From Chthoniobacterales bacterium (GTDB lineage: Bacteria > Verrucomicrobiota > Verrucomicrobiia > Chthoniobacterales > UBA6821), in NCBI GenBank assembly GCA_019747895.1, contig JAIEQF010000001.1, positions 1 through 64,000 on the forward strand: DNA of 64,000 nt. The letters are read 5' to 3'. Made by a program: the position numbers and the translations under genes. Shown piece after piece: positions 26,985-36,024 of this stretch (position 1 is the stretch's first letter; each line of letters opens with the position of its first letter). The notes beneath the pieces are model-generated. The model ran no database searches. It had not been told where the DNA came from and saw only the letters and a program-made list of their open reading frames with translations.

Positions 26985-29577
26985 TGCCCCCCTCACTCGC
27001 AGGAGTGGCTGACCTGGCACGCCAAAGGACTGTTTGATCGCTAATAGCAGCTTCCGAAACGAGGATGCTAAATTTTACAAAAGGTGAAAGATGCGGTTGC
27101 GACATTAAGATAGCAGAGGTGCCTGCTGTTACGATACGCCAAGTAAGTGAGTTTAGACCAGAATTTCTTGGCGATGATGAGAGCCATTCTGCAAGGCTCA
27201 TACCAGAGAGCGCTCTCTTGAGTTCACTTTCAGTAAAAGCCTTCAGTTTTTCAACAGTGAGTTGCTTCTCGGAATCAGCAGCATTAAAAGCAGTATCGAA
27301 ATTTCTAAGAATCGTTGCGATTTGTGTAGGATCAAGTTTCGGTTCTTTTTCTAAAAAGCTTTTTAGCGTCATCTTAGCTACGGCAATGCCTCTCTGAATC
27401 GAGCCTGTCTCATCAGCAAGCGCGTCACGAGCGGTGGAGGTATTTAAAAAAGGATTGAATGAGAGAATCGAAGAACCATCCGCTTTGATCATTTTTTGAG
27501 CCTCTGGGGAATCTGCTGGGATTTTCAGTAGCTCTTCGATGGAGTGATGCTCTGCAATAAAATAGCTACTTGGATTGTTATAAATAGTCTCTTCTCGTGC
27601 AATGAACTCCCTTATCTCTCCGAGACGTATGGGAGTTTCTGCTGCAATATTAGCAGCAAATCGCTGATCAAATCGTTGGAGGCCGTGACTTCCAAATTCT
27701 CTGAAGAGAGCTAATCTGATTAAATGAGTTCCATGAAGATAAGGTTGGCGATTGGCATCAGTTGGAAAAGGCGATGGTAGCTCCGCTAGAGTAATTTTGT
27801 CATTAAAGGCTGTAACCGCTTCTTCATCATGACCTGTTATGTTTTTGAGCTGAGAGAGAATATCTAAACCAAATCTTTCTCCTGTTTCAGGACTTTCAAG
27901 ATTAGTGGCGTCGAATAAGGAAGAGAGATCGGCAAGCATTTTTGTTCTCAATTCATTTCGGTTCTCGATTGCAAAATTAGCTTCACTATCATCTGAGGCC
28001 ATTGCTGCGGATGCAGTAGTAAAGTCCTTAAGAGCCTTAGCTAAATTTTCTTTTACTTGAGGGATCGCTCTTAACTCCACAGTGCAAGCATCTGCAATCT
28101 GATCATAGGCGAAAGCAGTTTGTTCTAATACTGAAGCGAGCTCAGTAAATTTTTTCACCTGCTCGCTTAAATTTTTTTGATTTTGGGGTGTTGCAAAGGG
28201 AATTTGTTCACTTCCATTTGCTGCATCCACCCTCAGTTTTTGAGCTCTTTGAAAAAGCATATCGGCATTATTTGCTGCAACAGCGCCAGCGCTTTGATCT
28301 GATACTGTTTGAGCAAATTGAAACTCAGCATGATTTTGATGGCAGAGTTCTTGGAGTTCCTGGATAAGCTGATGAGAAGAAAATTTATTTTGTTGTGGTA
28401 AATCGTCAGCAGCTATCGAGCTGAGCGAGTCAGAAACTTGTTCTAATTGAAGCGTAGACTTCCCTATTTTTTCCTCTGCACCTTCCGAAAAAGCTACGGC
28501 TACAATAGCATCTGAATGAGAAATAATTTGACTGGCGAAGTTGAGATCCTCTTCTGAAGCCGTTTCAGGATTCTCTCCAAGAAAGGCAAAAACGCGCTGT
28601 TTAAGTTCTAGAGCTTTTAAAACTCTAGCTTCGGGTAGTGAGGGATCAAGTTGAGTCTCTTTTGCTGTAGAAGTTCCGTTGCGAATAAAACGTTTTTCAA
28701 GAAGTCTGGAATAATAAAGTTCTTGGATATCTGAGAATTGCTTTGCATTTTTAAAAGAAAGAACACTGATAGCAAAAGTTGCCTCATCATTTATTTTTTG
28801 AAGAGCACTCTTTTTCGTGTTAGGGGATATCGCGAGTGCCGATGGGAGTCCTGCAAGCATCGTGCGTTCGAGAGTCATCTCTGCTCTTCTTTTAACTTGT
28901 TCGATCTTCTGTTTTGCTTCAGCTGCAATCGATTCTTTTTGGCTTGAATAGTTCTGTTCAAGAGAAAGCATCTCTTTATGAAGAACTGTTAATTTTTCAT
29001 TTTTTCCGATGATAGAAGCGAGTCGTTGAGGATTAATCGGGTGTGTAGTTGACGCAGAAACGATGCTAATATGATGATCAGTAAGCTCGATGCTCGTTGT
29101 TGGCGAAACGCTGTTAAAGTCACCATCTTTTATTGCACCTCTCAAGGAGCCTCCTTCTGGAGGCAACTGGACAATGCTAGTAGAGCCAGCAGCTTTTTCC
29201 ACCGCAGGGTTCGAAGGACAACTAGAAATGCTAAAATAAGCTGAAATTCGATCGTCTGTTATTGATGCCATATGGTGAATGTTAACAGCTCTCCCTCCAT
29301 TCTGCAATCCAGATCCCTGGTTGCTTGGCATAGCACTATCCTTCTCAACAGGAAGTATGGTGCCGCGCAAGCAATCGTCACCGGCAGGCGCCATCTCTAA
29401 GATTTCTTCCTGCCTACGATTTTTTCCAGTTTTAGTGACAGGATCTCCCTCTCCTTCCTGTTCTATATCGAAACCATTTCGTCGTCTTCTTATTAGCTTT
29501 CTGGTCTCCACTGCCAAAAGAGGAGTAGCCACTAAAGTTAGTAATAAGGTCCAAAAGAGAATTTTTTTTACTTTCAC
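26962..29577 (-). CDS. Large secreted helical protein, family unknown
   Basis: The 871-aa protein starts at GTG with a signal peptide (KKILFWTLLLTLVATPLLA) and a basic RKLIRRRR stretch. Residues ~30-190 are low complexity. Residues ~200-240 (EKLTVLHKEMLSLEQNYSSQ, then AKQKIEQVKRRAEMTLERTM) look like a coiled coil, and the remainder is Ala/Leu/Glu-rich helix. No enzymatic motif is seen. In layout it resembles the 1284-aa and 1010-aa secreted proteins of this window. A run of eight C residues (29579-29586, minus sense) sits directly before the GTG, where a ribosome-binding site would be. A host-interaction role is conceivable, but I cannot assign one. Confidence 0.7.
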   Translation of the reverse strand: MKVKKILFWTLLLTLVATPLLAVETRKLIRRRRNGFDIEQEGEGDPVTKTGKNRRQEEILEMAPAGDDCLRGTILPVEKDSAMPSNQGSGLQNGGRAVNIHHMASITDDRISAYFSISSCPSNPAVEKAAGSTSIVQLPPEGGSLRGAIKDGDFNSVSPTTSIELTDHHISIVSASTTHPINPQRLASIIGKNEKLTVLHKEMLSLEQNYSSQKESIAAEAKQKIEQVKRRAEMTLERTMLAGLPSALAISPNTKKSALQKINDEATFAISVLSFKNAKQFSDIQELYYSRLLEKRFIRNGTSTAKETQLDPSLPEARVLKALELKQRVFAFLGENPETASEEDLNFASQIISHSDAIVAVAFSEGAEEKIGKSTLQLEQVSDSLSSIAADDLPQQNKFSSHQLIQELQELCHQNHAEFQFAQTVSDQSAGAVAANNADMLFQRAQKLRVDAANGSEQIPFATPQNQKNLSEQVKKFTELASVLEQTAFAYDQIADACTVELRAIPQVKENLAKALKDFTTASAAMASDDSEANFAIENRNELRTKMLADLSSLFDATNLESPETGERFGLDILSQLKNITGHDEEAVTAFNDKITLAELPSPFPTDANRQPYLHGTHLIRLALFREFGSHGLQRFDQRFAANIAAETPIRLGEIREFIAREETIYNNPSSYFIAEHHSIEELLKIPADSPEAQKMIKADGSSILSFNPFLNTSTARDALADETGSIQRGIAVAKMTLKSFLEKEPKLDPTQIATILRNFDTAFNAADSEKQLTVEKLKAFTESELKRALSGMSLAEWLSSSPRNSGLNSLTWRIVTAGTSAILMSQPHLSPFVKFSILVSEAAISDQTVLWRARSATPASEGGINSRPSR

Positions 29578-29675
29578 TGGGGGGGGAGAGACTAGCGGTT
29601 TAGAAGATGTGAGATTTGGTGCTGACTGTTAATATACGCTAAAGCAGCTTAATCGCTACTAATTACCAACCATTT

Positions 29676-30119
29676 TTATTTTTTTGCCCACTTAATAAAG
29701 GCTTCAGGGCCTCCCGCGAGATAGTTTGAACTCTTCAACTGCTTGCCTTGAGCATCTAGCAACAGCAGCGTTGGATATCCTTGGATATTATATTTCGTTT
29801 GCAGATCACTATTTTGTTTTTTAAGAGACTCTGATTGTTCTGATAATTTTTTTCCTTGAGGAAAATCAACAAGAACCAGGACTAAATTCTTTTCGGCATA
29901 ATCTTGAAATGCCTTTTGAGCAAAGACCTCTTGATCTAGCTTGATGCACCAGGGACACCAATTGCTTCCTGTAAAATCAAGAAGAACTAATTTTTTTTCT
30001 TTCGAGGCTTTTTTGAGTGCAGCTGGATAATCAGTCGTCCAGAGATCAGCAGCAGAAAGCGATACTGCGAGGAGAGCTAATGTTACAAGAAATGCAAAAA
30101 GACGTTTGGTTGTTCTCAT
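29676..30119 (-). CDS. Exported thioredoxin-like protein
   Basis: The 147-aa protein has an N-terminal signal sequence (LFAFLVTLALLAVSLSAA) and a thioredoxin fold. The redox motif is TGSNWCPWCIKLDQEVF (WCPWC), and the cis-Pro strand YNIQGYPTLLLLDAQGKQL follows. It belongs to the DUF255/thioredoxin_7-like group common in PVC bacteria and likely acts in periplasmic thiol chemistry. DsbD at 33146-35260 could be its electron donor (inference). Confidence 0.88.
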   Translation of the reverse strand: MRTTKRLFAFLVTLALLAVSLSAADLWTTDYPAALKKASKEKKLVLLDFTGSNWCPWCIKLDQEVFAQKAFQDYAEKNLVLVLVDFPQGKKLSEQSESLKKQNSDLQTKYNIQGYPTLLLLDAQGKQLKSSNYLAGGPEAFIKWAKK

Positions 30120-30167
30120 GTTGCTGTTTTACGATGTGACAGTAGTGATTGCAACGAATTTCTTTTA

Positions 30168-30308
30168 GAGGGTGTCTTGAAAAAGGCTAAAATAGCGCAT
30201 TGCGGCGTCACTCCGGTGCTCGCGTCCTCGAGTATCACTTATACACTGCGGGTCTGCGTACCTCGTTCCTGGCACTGCATCAATTTTATTCATTTTCAAG
30301 ACACCCTC
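30168..30308 (-). mobile_element. MITE-like element D: core II interior with IS5-like termini
   Basis: The 141-bp element has perfect inverted repeats GAGGGTGTCTTGAAAA flanked by TTA on both sides, a 3-bp target duplication as in several IS5-family groups. Its interior, read on the minus strand, matches the gene-borne core II copies: CGCAGTGTATAAGTGATACT, then ACGCGAGCACCGGAGTGAC and GCCGCAATGCGCT. The left duplication lies downstream of the thioredoxin gene's promoter side. The right TTA is the stop codon of the holin-like gene. Confidence 0.87.
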
Positions 30309-30788
30309 TTAGACCTTTTTCTCTTCGTTGGAAGAATTAATGCTACGAGTTCCAATCACCTTCGCACGTGCCTGCTTGACAGCAGGAGTTTCTTTCTTAA
30401 CCAAGGCAGGGCTAAAAAAAGAAATTGCACTTACTCCCCAATTGATCAAATTAATTAAAATTGCTCCCCAAAATGCTGTAGAAAAACGATCCACTTGAAA
30501 AGAGGGAAGGATTTTAGCAACCAGATAAAGTAATCCGGCATTCAGAAAGACATTGAAAAAACCGATTCTCTCTACAAAAAGTTTCACTTGAGTCGTGATG
30601 ACAAGCGTATAGCAGACTCTGCTCAAGAAACCAAAAAGAAGAGCGGCCTCCAATAACGTTGTTATAGAATCATAGGTAAATCCCCTCTTCAACAAAACCG
30701 CTCCCAGCATGGCAAGAGAGAGGATCAAACAGCGCTGAAAAAAATTCAGCCATGATACTGAAGAAGGAAAATACTCAGGGTGTTTCAT
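30309..30788 (-). CDS. Phage-holin-4-like (YvlD family) membrane protein
   Basis: The 159-aa protein has four hydrophobic segments. The block FLNAGLLYLVAKILPSF, then FWGAILINLINWGVSAI, is typical of the YvlD/holin superfamily IV proteins (PF04020-like), which are membrane proteins of unclear function rather than true lysis proteins in most bacteria. The charged C-terminal tail ends exactly at the TTA flanking element D, so the stop codon may have been created or preserved by the insertion. The tail may be shorter or longer than in the ancestral gene. Confidence 0.75.
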   Translation of the reverse strand: MKHPEYFPSSVSWLNFFQRCLILSLAMLGAVLLKRGFTYDSITTLLEAALLFGFLSRVCYTLVITTQVKLFVERIGFFNVFLNAGLLYLVAKILPSFQVDRFSTAFWGAILINLINWGVSAISFFSPALVKKETPAVKQARAKVIGTRSINSSNEEKKV

Positions 30789-30803
30789 AAAAGTTTTTAT
30801 TAT

Positions 30804-31529
30804 TTAAGCAAGCTCCCTAGCAACAGTATCGTAAACAGTCTGCGCAAATTTGATGCGAGCATGCCATTTGTAGTTAGCTGGAATAATCGTCCAAGGAGCA
30901 ATTTTTGTGGAAGTTTTTTGAAACATGACTTCAGCTGCCTCATTGTGCTGTTTCCATTTGCGGCGATTACGCCAATCTTCTTCATTGATTTTCCAATGCT
31001 TCAGCGGCTCTGCTTGACGTTTTTTAAAACGTCGGAGCTGTTCTTGCTTGGTAATCATCATAAAAACCTTGATGAGAATTGCACCACCATCGCAAAGCGT
31101 TCTCTCAAAATCATTGATCTCTTGATAAGCCTGCTTCCATTCTTTGGGAGTTGCAAATTTTTCGACACGCTCTACCAAAACGCGTCCATACCAGGAGCGA
31201 TCAAAAACAGATAGATTGCCATGAGGTGGAAGCTTGTTCCAAAAACGCCAAAGATAATGATGTGCGAACTCTTCCGTTGTCGGTTTTACAATCGAATAAA
31301 CGCGTACCAAGCGAGGGTCAAGCGGCTCTGTCACACGCTTAATGGCCCCTCCCTTGCCAGCAGCATCGGGACCTTCTACGACAATAATCACGGAACGCTT
31401 ACTCTCTTTGAGTTTCATTTGCAGTTGAAGCAAATTGAGATGATATTTCTCTAACTCTTGCAGATAGGTTTCTTTGCTAATCGAACAATTTTGATTGAGA
31501 TCATCAAGGCTGATGAGTTTCTTGGACAT
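30804..31529 (-). CDS. ppk2: Polyphosphate kinase 2 family protein
   Basis: The 241-aa P-loop kinase uses polyphosphate to phosphorylate nucleotides or AMP/ADP. Visible are the Walker A region VEGPDAAGKGGAIKRVTEPL, the segment PTTEEFAHHYLWRFWNKLP, the lid-associated VFDRSWYGRVLVERVE and RRKWKQHNEAAEVMF. Length and single domain fit the one-domain PPK2 classes. Substrate class cannot be settled by eye. Confidence 0.92.
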   Translation of the reverse strand: MSKKLISLDDLNQNCSISKETYLQELEKYHLNLLQLQMKLKESKRSVIIVVEGPDAAGKGGAIKRVTEPLDPRLVRVYSIVKPTTEEFAHHYLWRFWNKLPPHGNLSVFDRSWYGRVLVERVEKFATPKEWKQAYQEINDFERTLCDGGAILIKVFMMITKQEQLRRFKKRQAEPLKHWKINEEDWRNRRKWKQHNEAAEVMFQKTSTKIAPWTIIPANYKWHARIKFAQTVYDTVARELA

Positions 31530-31590
31530 AGATGTATTACGTTTTACCGGTTAGAGGAGCATTTGAAAAGAGCTTTTGAAAATATCATGA

Positions 31591-32586
31591 TCAAATACGG
31601 AAATGACGATTTGCAAATTGTATCATTTTTTTTCTTATTAAAAAGTTGCGTCGCTGCCGCGGAGATTGTTGATAGAATATTTCTGCGAGTTCCGGTAATT
31701 TTTCTAAGACTAAAAATTTCCAATGCTGCAAAATCGCCTCTGTGGAGACTCGCTTCGAAGCCTCTCTCCCCTGCTCCACTAGTTGTTTTCGGAATTTCGG
31801 ATCTTCTTTTAGCCTGATCAACTGCGCGAGCATTTCGGAGGCAGAGTTTGCTTGGAGATAATTTTTTCCAATTTTTCCCTCCGCTGCATAACCACTCTCT
31901 TTTCCACCCACAAAGGGAACTCCAGCATGCCAAGCATTGTAGAGTTTGGTGGCCGGTTTATTGAAGTGGCCTGAGCGAGAAAAATTTCGAAGAGCAATAA
32001 CCACATCAGCCGTACGATAATCATGCCAACACTCCACAGGTGGCATCTCTACATAAAGTCCAGTGCGTCGGCGCACTTGCTGAATCCACTCCAAGGAAAA
32101 AATGTCTTGATGACATTGATAGTTTTGTCCCACAAAATAGGCATTTTCAAAACGATCGCCTCGTCCAGAATCACGCGGCAGAAGACGCGGTTGAGGCCAA
32201 TGGGGTACAAAGAAGGAGTCAGGAAGATAGCGCGCGCGATTTTTATTTTGAACGAGATGGAAGTGAGCAGCAGGATGAACAAAACGTTGCGTGACAATAT
32301 CAACAAAAAAAACTGCTGGTGGAATAGGAAGATGCCATTCGCAATAAACTTCCAGTGAAGAGTTCAAGGCAATCACAATTCCTTGCGATGGCATGTGAGT
32401 GGCAAGCTCGCAGGCAACTCCTGCTTCATTCAAAAGAAGCCATGTCTGATAAATCCAATTTTGAGCAGAAAAAACAGGAGGGATGATTCTCTCAGCAGGA
32501 AAAGGAGCTTTTTCTTTCCATGCTTTTTCCCAGGTCGGATTAGGCAAACAACTTTTTGGAAGATAAAAAGTGACTTGGGGATTCAT
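31591..32586 (-). CDS. Glycosyltransferase-like protein
   Basis: The 331-aa cytosolic protein has no signal sequence. The C-terminal half resembles GT-B glycosyltransferases: DVVIALRN, a donor-site-like KPATKLYNAWHAGVPFVGGK with ESGY in the position of the conserved Glu, then helical AQLIRLKEDPKFRKQLVEQG. The acceptor is unknown. It is not obviously paralogous to the two transferases at 53-55.7 kb. The gene is followed by a spacer containing element B1 on its upstream side. Confidence 0.65.
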   Translation of the reverse strand: MNPQVTFYLPKSCLPNPTWEKAWKEKAPFPAERIIPPVFSAQNWIYQTWLLLNEAGVACELATHMPSQGIVIALNSSLEVYCEWHLPIPPAVFFVDIVTQRFVHPAAHFHLVQNKNRARYLPDSFFVPHWPQPRLLPRDSGRGDRFENAYFVGQNYQCHQDIFSLEWIQQVRRRTGLYVEMPPVECWHDYRTADVVIALRNFSRSGHFNKPATKLYNAWHAGVPFVGGKESGYAAEGKIGKNYLQANSASEMLAQLIRLKEDPKFRKQLVEQGREASKRVSTEAILQHWKFLVLEKLPELAEIFYQQSPRQRRNFLIRKKMIQFANRHFRI

Positions 32587-33145
32587 GGACTACGCCACTT
32601 ATATTTCTAATCAAATTGAATGGAAGCAAAAACTCGAAGACGAAAGCAAAATCAAAAAATAATTTTTTATATATAGTCAAATTACTTAGAAATTACAGGG
32701 AAGAACGCAGGAATTTTTAGAAAAGGCCAGGCCGAAGACCGAGCGCTATCTAAACGATAACGTGACGGGATGAGAACGCAGTCTTTTCCTAAAAAGGACA
32801 AGTCAGTTGCTTGTAAGTTCTAAGTAATTTGACTATAATGAACTGGCACCAAAATTAACAAATTACGGAACCGACTCCTCGACGCCACCTTTTGACCCCT
32901 TTTCAATCTTTCAAGGTTCAAGTAGAAAATTTTTAAGCATACCTTCCAAGAAAAACGCTTTATTTGAGCTACAATGGGCCTCTGTTAGGTGGGGTGCTGT
33001 GGTCATAGCACCCGATTGAGAAGCCACTACTTTCATCAAATCATTCAGATAATCAATCTGTTGCTAAGAATATTTTCTTCCTTCTGTATCAGTCTCTCAG
33101 GGATTTTCTCTGTAGAAAACTTCAAATTTTTCCTCATTCCGGCAG
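32587..33145. other. 559-bp spacer: element B1 and a strong hairpin
   Basis: This region holds no credible gene. It contains element B1 (32672-32837). Near 32976-33020 CTCTGTTAGGTGGGGTGCT pairs with AGCACCC. The GTTAGGTG-plus-hairpin start recalls the M-box (Mg2+) riboswitch, but later M-box elements are not recognisable and no plus-strand gene follows. Confidence 0.4.
32672..32837 (-). mobile_element. MITE-like element B1 (core I)
   Basis: The 166-bp element has inverted repeats TATAGTCAAATTACTTAGAA and TTCTAAGTAATTTGACTATA and a TA target. The interior carries core I in minus orientation: hairpin CGTTATC-GTTTA-GATAGCG, TCTTCGGCCT and CTGCGTTCTCA. It differs from B2 (35859-36024) at two positions only, so movement was recent. 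No transposase is present. Confidence 0.92.
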
Positions 33146-35260
33146 TTAATCCTTCGAAAAAGCCTTCACCAAGGCATTTTCAAAAAGTAGCTCAGAGAAC
33201 TGAATCGGTTCACTCTTAACACCCGGCGGGTAGTAGACGTAATAAGGAATGCCCACACGGTTAAACTGCTTTAACGCTTGAGTGATTTCTGGATTGGAAT
33301 TTGTCCAGTCAGCTTTCATTGGCACAATGTGATGTTCGCGCAAGAGTGTTCTGACGGCTGGCGTGTTGATGGCGGTGCGTTCATTAAACTGGCAGGTCAA
33401 GCACCACGCTGCTGTGAAGTCGAGAAAAACCGGTTTTCCCTGGCTGCGTAGTTCTGCAAGACGCTCGGCAGAATAAGGAATCCATTGAATTTCATCACTC
33501 GCAACGGGAGAGAGTAAGGTCATTTGTTCTTCGGAAAGCGAGGAGGCCTTTGTGGCAGAAGAAAGAATTTTAGGGACTAAGATCCAGAAAGAAAGCAAAG
33601 CGATGAATACACTAAAACTGAGAGCGCCCCAGCGCACTTGTTTTTGTGCAGCAAAGAAAAGACCATAAATCCAGGCGCTGATTCCTAAAAACAAAAGAAG
33701 CACAAGTGTCAAAAGCACTCCGCTTGCTCCGTGTTGTCTGCCGAGAACGCCGAGCAACCAAATATTCGTTGCGATCAAGGGGAAGCCCATGAACTGCTTA
33801 AGATGCTCCATCCAAGGCCCACGACGAGGCACCCACTTCACCCAAGCTGGGTTGAACGAGAGGAAGAAAAATGGAAGAGCCATGCCGGTTGCAATCGAGC
33901 AAAAGATGACAATGATCACGATTCCTGACTGTACAAAAGCAAAACCAAGCGCACTGCCAAGAAAAGGAGCTGTGCAAGGAGTTGCCAACAACGTTGCAAA
34001 GAGTCCTTGGAAAAAAGAACCAAGATATCCCTCTTGCGAGGCTAATTGATCAAGCGAGTTAGAAGCAGAACCCGGCAAGTTCATTTCAAAAACACCAAAA
34101 AGATTCAGCGCAAAAAGAAAAACGAGGCTGCTAATGACGAGTAAGAAGAAAGAATTTTGAAATTGAAAGGCCCAGGTTACTTCTTGGCCTGAGGCTTTTA
34201 AGAGCAGGATCAAAAGGCCGAGCGCCAAGAACCAAACATAGATACCAGCAATGAAAGCGAGGCCATGACGAAAAATTTTAGGTCGACTCTCACGTGCTTG
34301 CGCGATGAACCCAAAAATTTTCAAAGAAATCACCGGCAAAACGCACGGCATTAAATTCAAAATCAAACCCCCTAAAAAACCGAAGAAAAGGGCAGCCAAC
34401 AGTGCCTTCCATGAATCTGGCATCGCCTGGAGATGCTGCGCTTTCTGAGGAGAGCAAGTGGCTGTATGCGGTAGATTAGGAGAGAGCCACCAACCTTGTT
34501 TGCTTCCCTCTTTGTTTATCTCCACCAGTAATCCGTGAAAAGCGACTCCTTTTTTCCAAGGAACCATCATGACATAATGTCCTTGGTTTTCTGTCGTCAT
34601 GATTTTTCCGACTTTCATGTCGGAGGGCGGATCAGGAAATAATTCGTAGCGACTCCCCTCCCTTCCTTCGAAACAAATGATTTCATTCTCTGCTTGTGAG
34701 AGTAGCGAAAAAGAAAAAGGAGGACCTCCCGGTGCTGGCCAAAGGGCTTCGCTCTTGGACGAAGAAGATGTTGAAGTTGAGGAACCGCTTCTAGCGCCAG
34801 GAACCATCAGGGAAAGATGACTGCTTCCCGGCACACAGCTTTCGCGACAGGCCAACCAAGAAAGCGTTGCCTCGATGGGAAAGAGTGTTTTAGGAACAAT
34901 TTTTTTTGCAGGCGTGATCGTGCTTTTTAAAAAGCAACGCTTCTCGTAGCCATAAATCGTCATGTTGCCTGGTTCAGAAAATTGTGCTGGCAAAGAAAAC
35001 TCGAGTGGTCCCGCATTCCAGCCAGGAGGGAGTTGCCAAGCAATGGTGGGCGGAAAACCTGCATCTCCGGCATATTGCCAATAAGTGTGCCACCCTTCTT
35101 TGATCTTTAACTCGATGATGACATCAAATGATTCCCCAGCAGTGACAGCGGGCACTGAGGCTGAAATAGTAGGCGTGACAAGCAGATCTTCTGCAAGAGC
35201 GGCTTGGGCGAAAGCTATGAGGAGCGTTCCCAAAAACAAAACAAGTTTCATTATTTTCAT
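33146..35260 (-). CDS. dsbD: Thiol:disulfide interchange protein DsbD
   Basis: The 704-aa inner-membrane protein carries electrons from cytosolic thioredoxin to the periplasm. It has a signal peptide, an N-terminal DsbD-alpha-like domain (residues ~25-270) and an eight-helix core with the paired cysteines in NLMPCVLPVISLKIFGF and ATPCTAPFLGSALGFA. The C-terminal thioredoxin domain carries FLDFTAAWCLTCQF and the cis-Pro strand RVGIPYYVYY. The fused N-terminal layout is the ScsB/DsbD type usual in PVC bacteria. It may serve the WCPWC thioredoxin at 29676-30119. Confidence 0.94.
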   Translation of the reverse strand: MKIMKLVLFLGTLLIAFAQAALAEDLLVTPTISASVPAVTAGESFDVIIELKIKEGWHTYWQYAGDAGFPPTIAWQLPPGWNAGPLEFSLPAQFSEPGNMTIYGYEKRCFLKSTITPAKKIVPKTLFPIEATLSWLACRESCVPGSSHLSLMVPGARSGSSTSTSSSSKSEALWPAPGGPPFSFSLLSQAENEIICFEGREGSRYELFPDPPSDMKVGKIMTTENQGHYVMMVPWKKGVAFHGLLVEINKEGSKQGWWLSPNLPHTATCSPQKAQHLQAMPDSWKALLAALFFGFLGGLILNLMPCVLPVISLKIFGFIAQARESRPKIFRHGLAFIAGIYVWFLALGLLILLLKASGQEVTWAFQFQNSFFLLVISSLVFLFALNLFGVFEMNLPGSASNSLDQLASQEGYLGSFFQGLFATLLATPCTAPFLGSALGFAFVQSGIVIIVIFCSIATGMALPFFFLSFNPAWVKWVPRRGPWMEHLKQFMGFPLIATNIWLLGVLGRQHGASGVLLTLVLLLFLGISAWIYGLFFAAQKQVRWGALSFSVFIALLSFWILVPKILSSATKASSLSEEQMTLLSPVASDEIQWIPYSAERLAELRSQGKPVFLDFTAAWCLTCQFNERTAINTPAVRTLLREHHIVPMKADWTNSNPEITQALKQFNRVGIPYYVYYPPGVKSEPIQFSELLFENALVKAFSKD

Positions 35261-35323
35261 AAACTAAATAAAAAAGAAGACTTCTTATTTGCCTTTCTGG
35301 CAAGAGATAAATAATCTTTCCCC

Positions 35324-35695
35324 ATGTCTTCACTAGCTATTATTTTTGGAATTTTATTAAACATCGTTGGCCTCGTTGGCTTTTTTGGAACGGGCGCCAC
35401 TCATCACACGGCCCTCATTCCCTGTGTTCTTGGGCTTCTGCTGATCTTGTCTGGTTTGATTGCACGAAAAGAAAAACTCCGTCAGCACGCGATGCATGTT
35501 GCGGTTTTGGTGGCGCTACTCGGTTTTCTGGGCACGGCTTCAGCATTGGGGAAAATCACTCTTTTATTCGGCGCAACAGCTGATCCCAAAGCCGCTGCCA
35601 TCATGGCTAAGAGCGCCACAGCATTTCTTTGCCTAATTTTTTTCATTCTCTGTGTACGTTCGTTTGTCAAAGCTCGCCTTTTGAAAAAATACTAA
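35324..35695 (+). CDS. Small polytopic membrane protein
   Basis: The 123-aa protein has four hydrophobic segments (LAIIFGILLNIVGLVGFF, TALIPCVLGLLLILSGLIA, VAVLVALLGFLGTASALG, TAFLCLIFFILCVRSFV). A short basic loop (RKEKLRQH) lies between helices 2 and 3. It is a common hypothetical in Verrucomicrobia-like genomes, with no function known to me. It is divergent from dsbD. Confidence 0.75.
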   Translation: MSSLAIIFGILLNIVGLVGFFGTGATHHTALIPCVLGLLLILSGLIARKEKLRQHAMHVAVLVALLGFLGTASALGKITLLFGATADPKAAAIMAKSATAFLCLIFFILCVRSFVKARLLKKY

Positions 35696-36019
35696 AGGCT
35701 TCAGAGAATGGGCACAAAGAGCCCAAAGAAATCAAAGAAACAAGAAAAATAGCCACAAAAGAACGCACGAAACTCAAAAAAAATTTGTGCTCTTTGAGGC
35801 TAAATCTTTTTTCTCTCAGCTATTCATAAAATTAATTCTTATGCCCCCGCTGAACAGCTATAGTCAAATTACTTAGAAATTACAGGGAAGAACGCAGGAA
35901 TTTTTAGAAAAGGCCAGGTCGAAGACCGAGCGCTATCTAAACGATAACATGACGGGATGAGAACGCAGTCTTTTCCTAAAAAGGACAAGTCAGTTGCTTG
36001 TAAGTTCTAAGTAATTTGA
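35696..36019. other. Spacer with CACAAAG repeats and element B2
   Basis: ATGGGCACAAAGAGCCCAAAG and AATAGCCACAAAAGAACGCA precede a degraded inverse arm (TTTGTGCTCTTTGAGGCTA) at 35710-35802. Element B2 then runs to 36024. There is no gene. Confidence 0.6.
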
Positions 36020-36024
36020 CTATA
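35859..36024 (-). mobile_element. MITE-like element B2 (core I)
   Basis: The second 166-bp copy of family B has the same TATAGTCAAATTACTTAGAA termini. It differs from B1 at two positions (a C/T change in the AGGCCGAAGA block and a G/A change next to GATAAC). Its right end lies directly before the coding sequence of the FGE-fragment gene and contributes an in-frame TGA, removing that gene's original start. Confidence 0.92.

Noticed and set aside
30309-30788. Prophage remnant because of the holin-like protein
   Set aside because: YvlD/holin-4-type proteins are ordinary chromosomal membrane proteins and no other phage gene is nearby.
32989-33219. 76-aa plus-strand open frame
   Set aside because: It has no start signal or recognisable domain, and it overlaps the end of dsbD; composition is like non-coding spacer.
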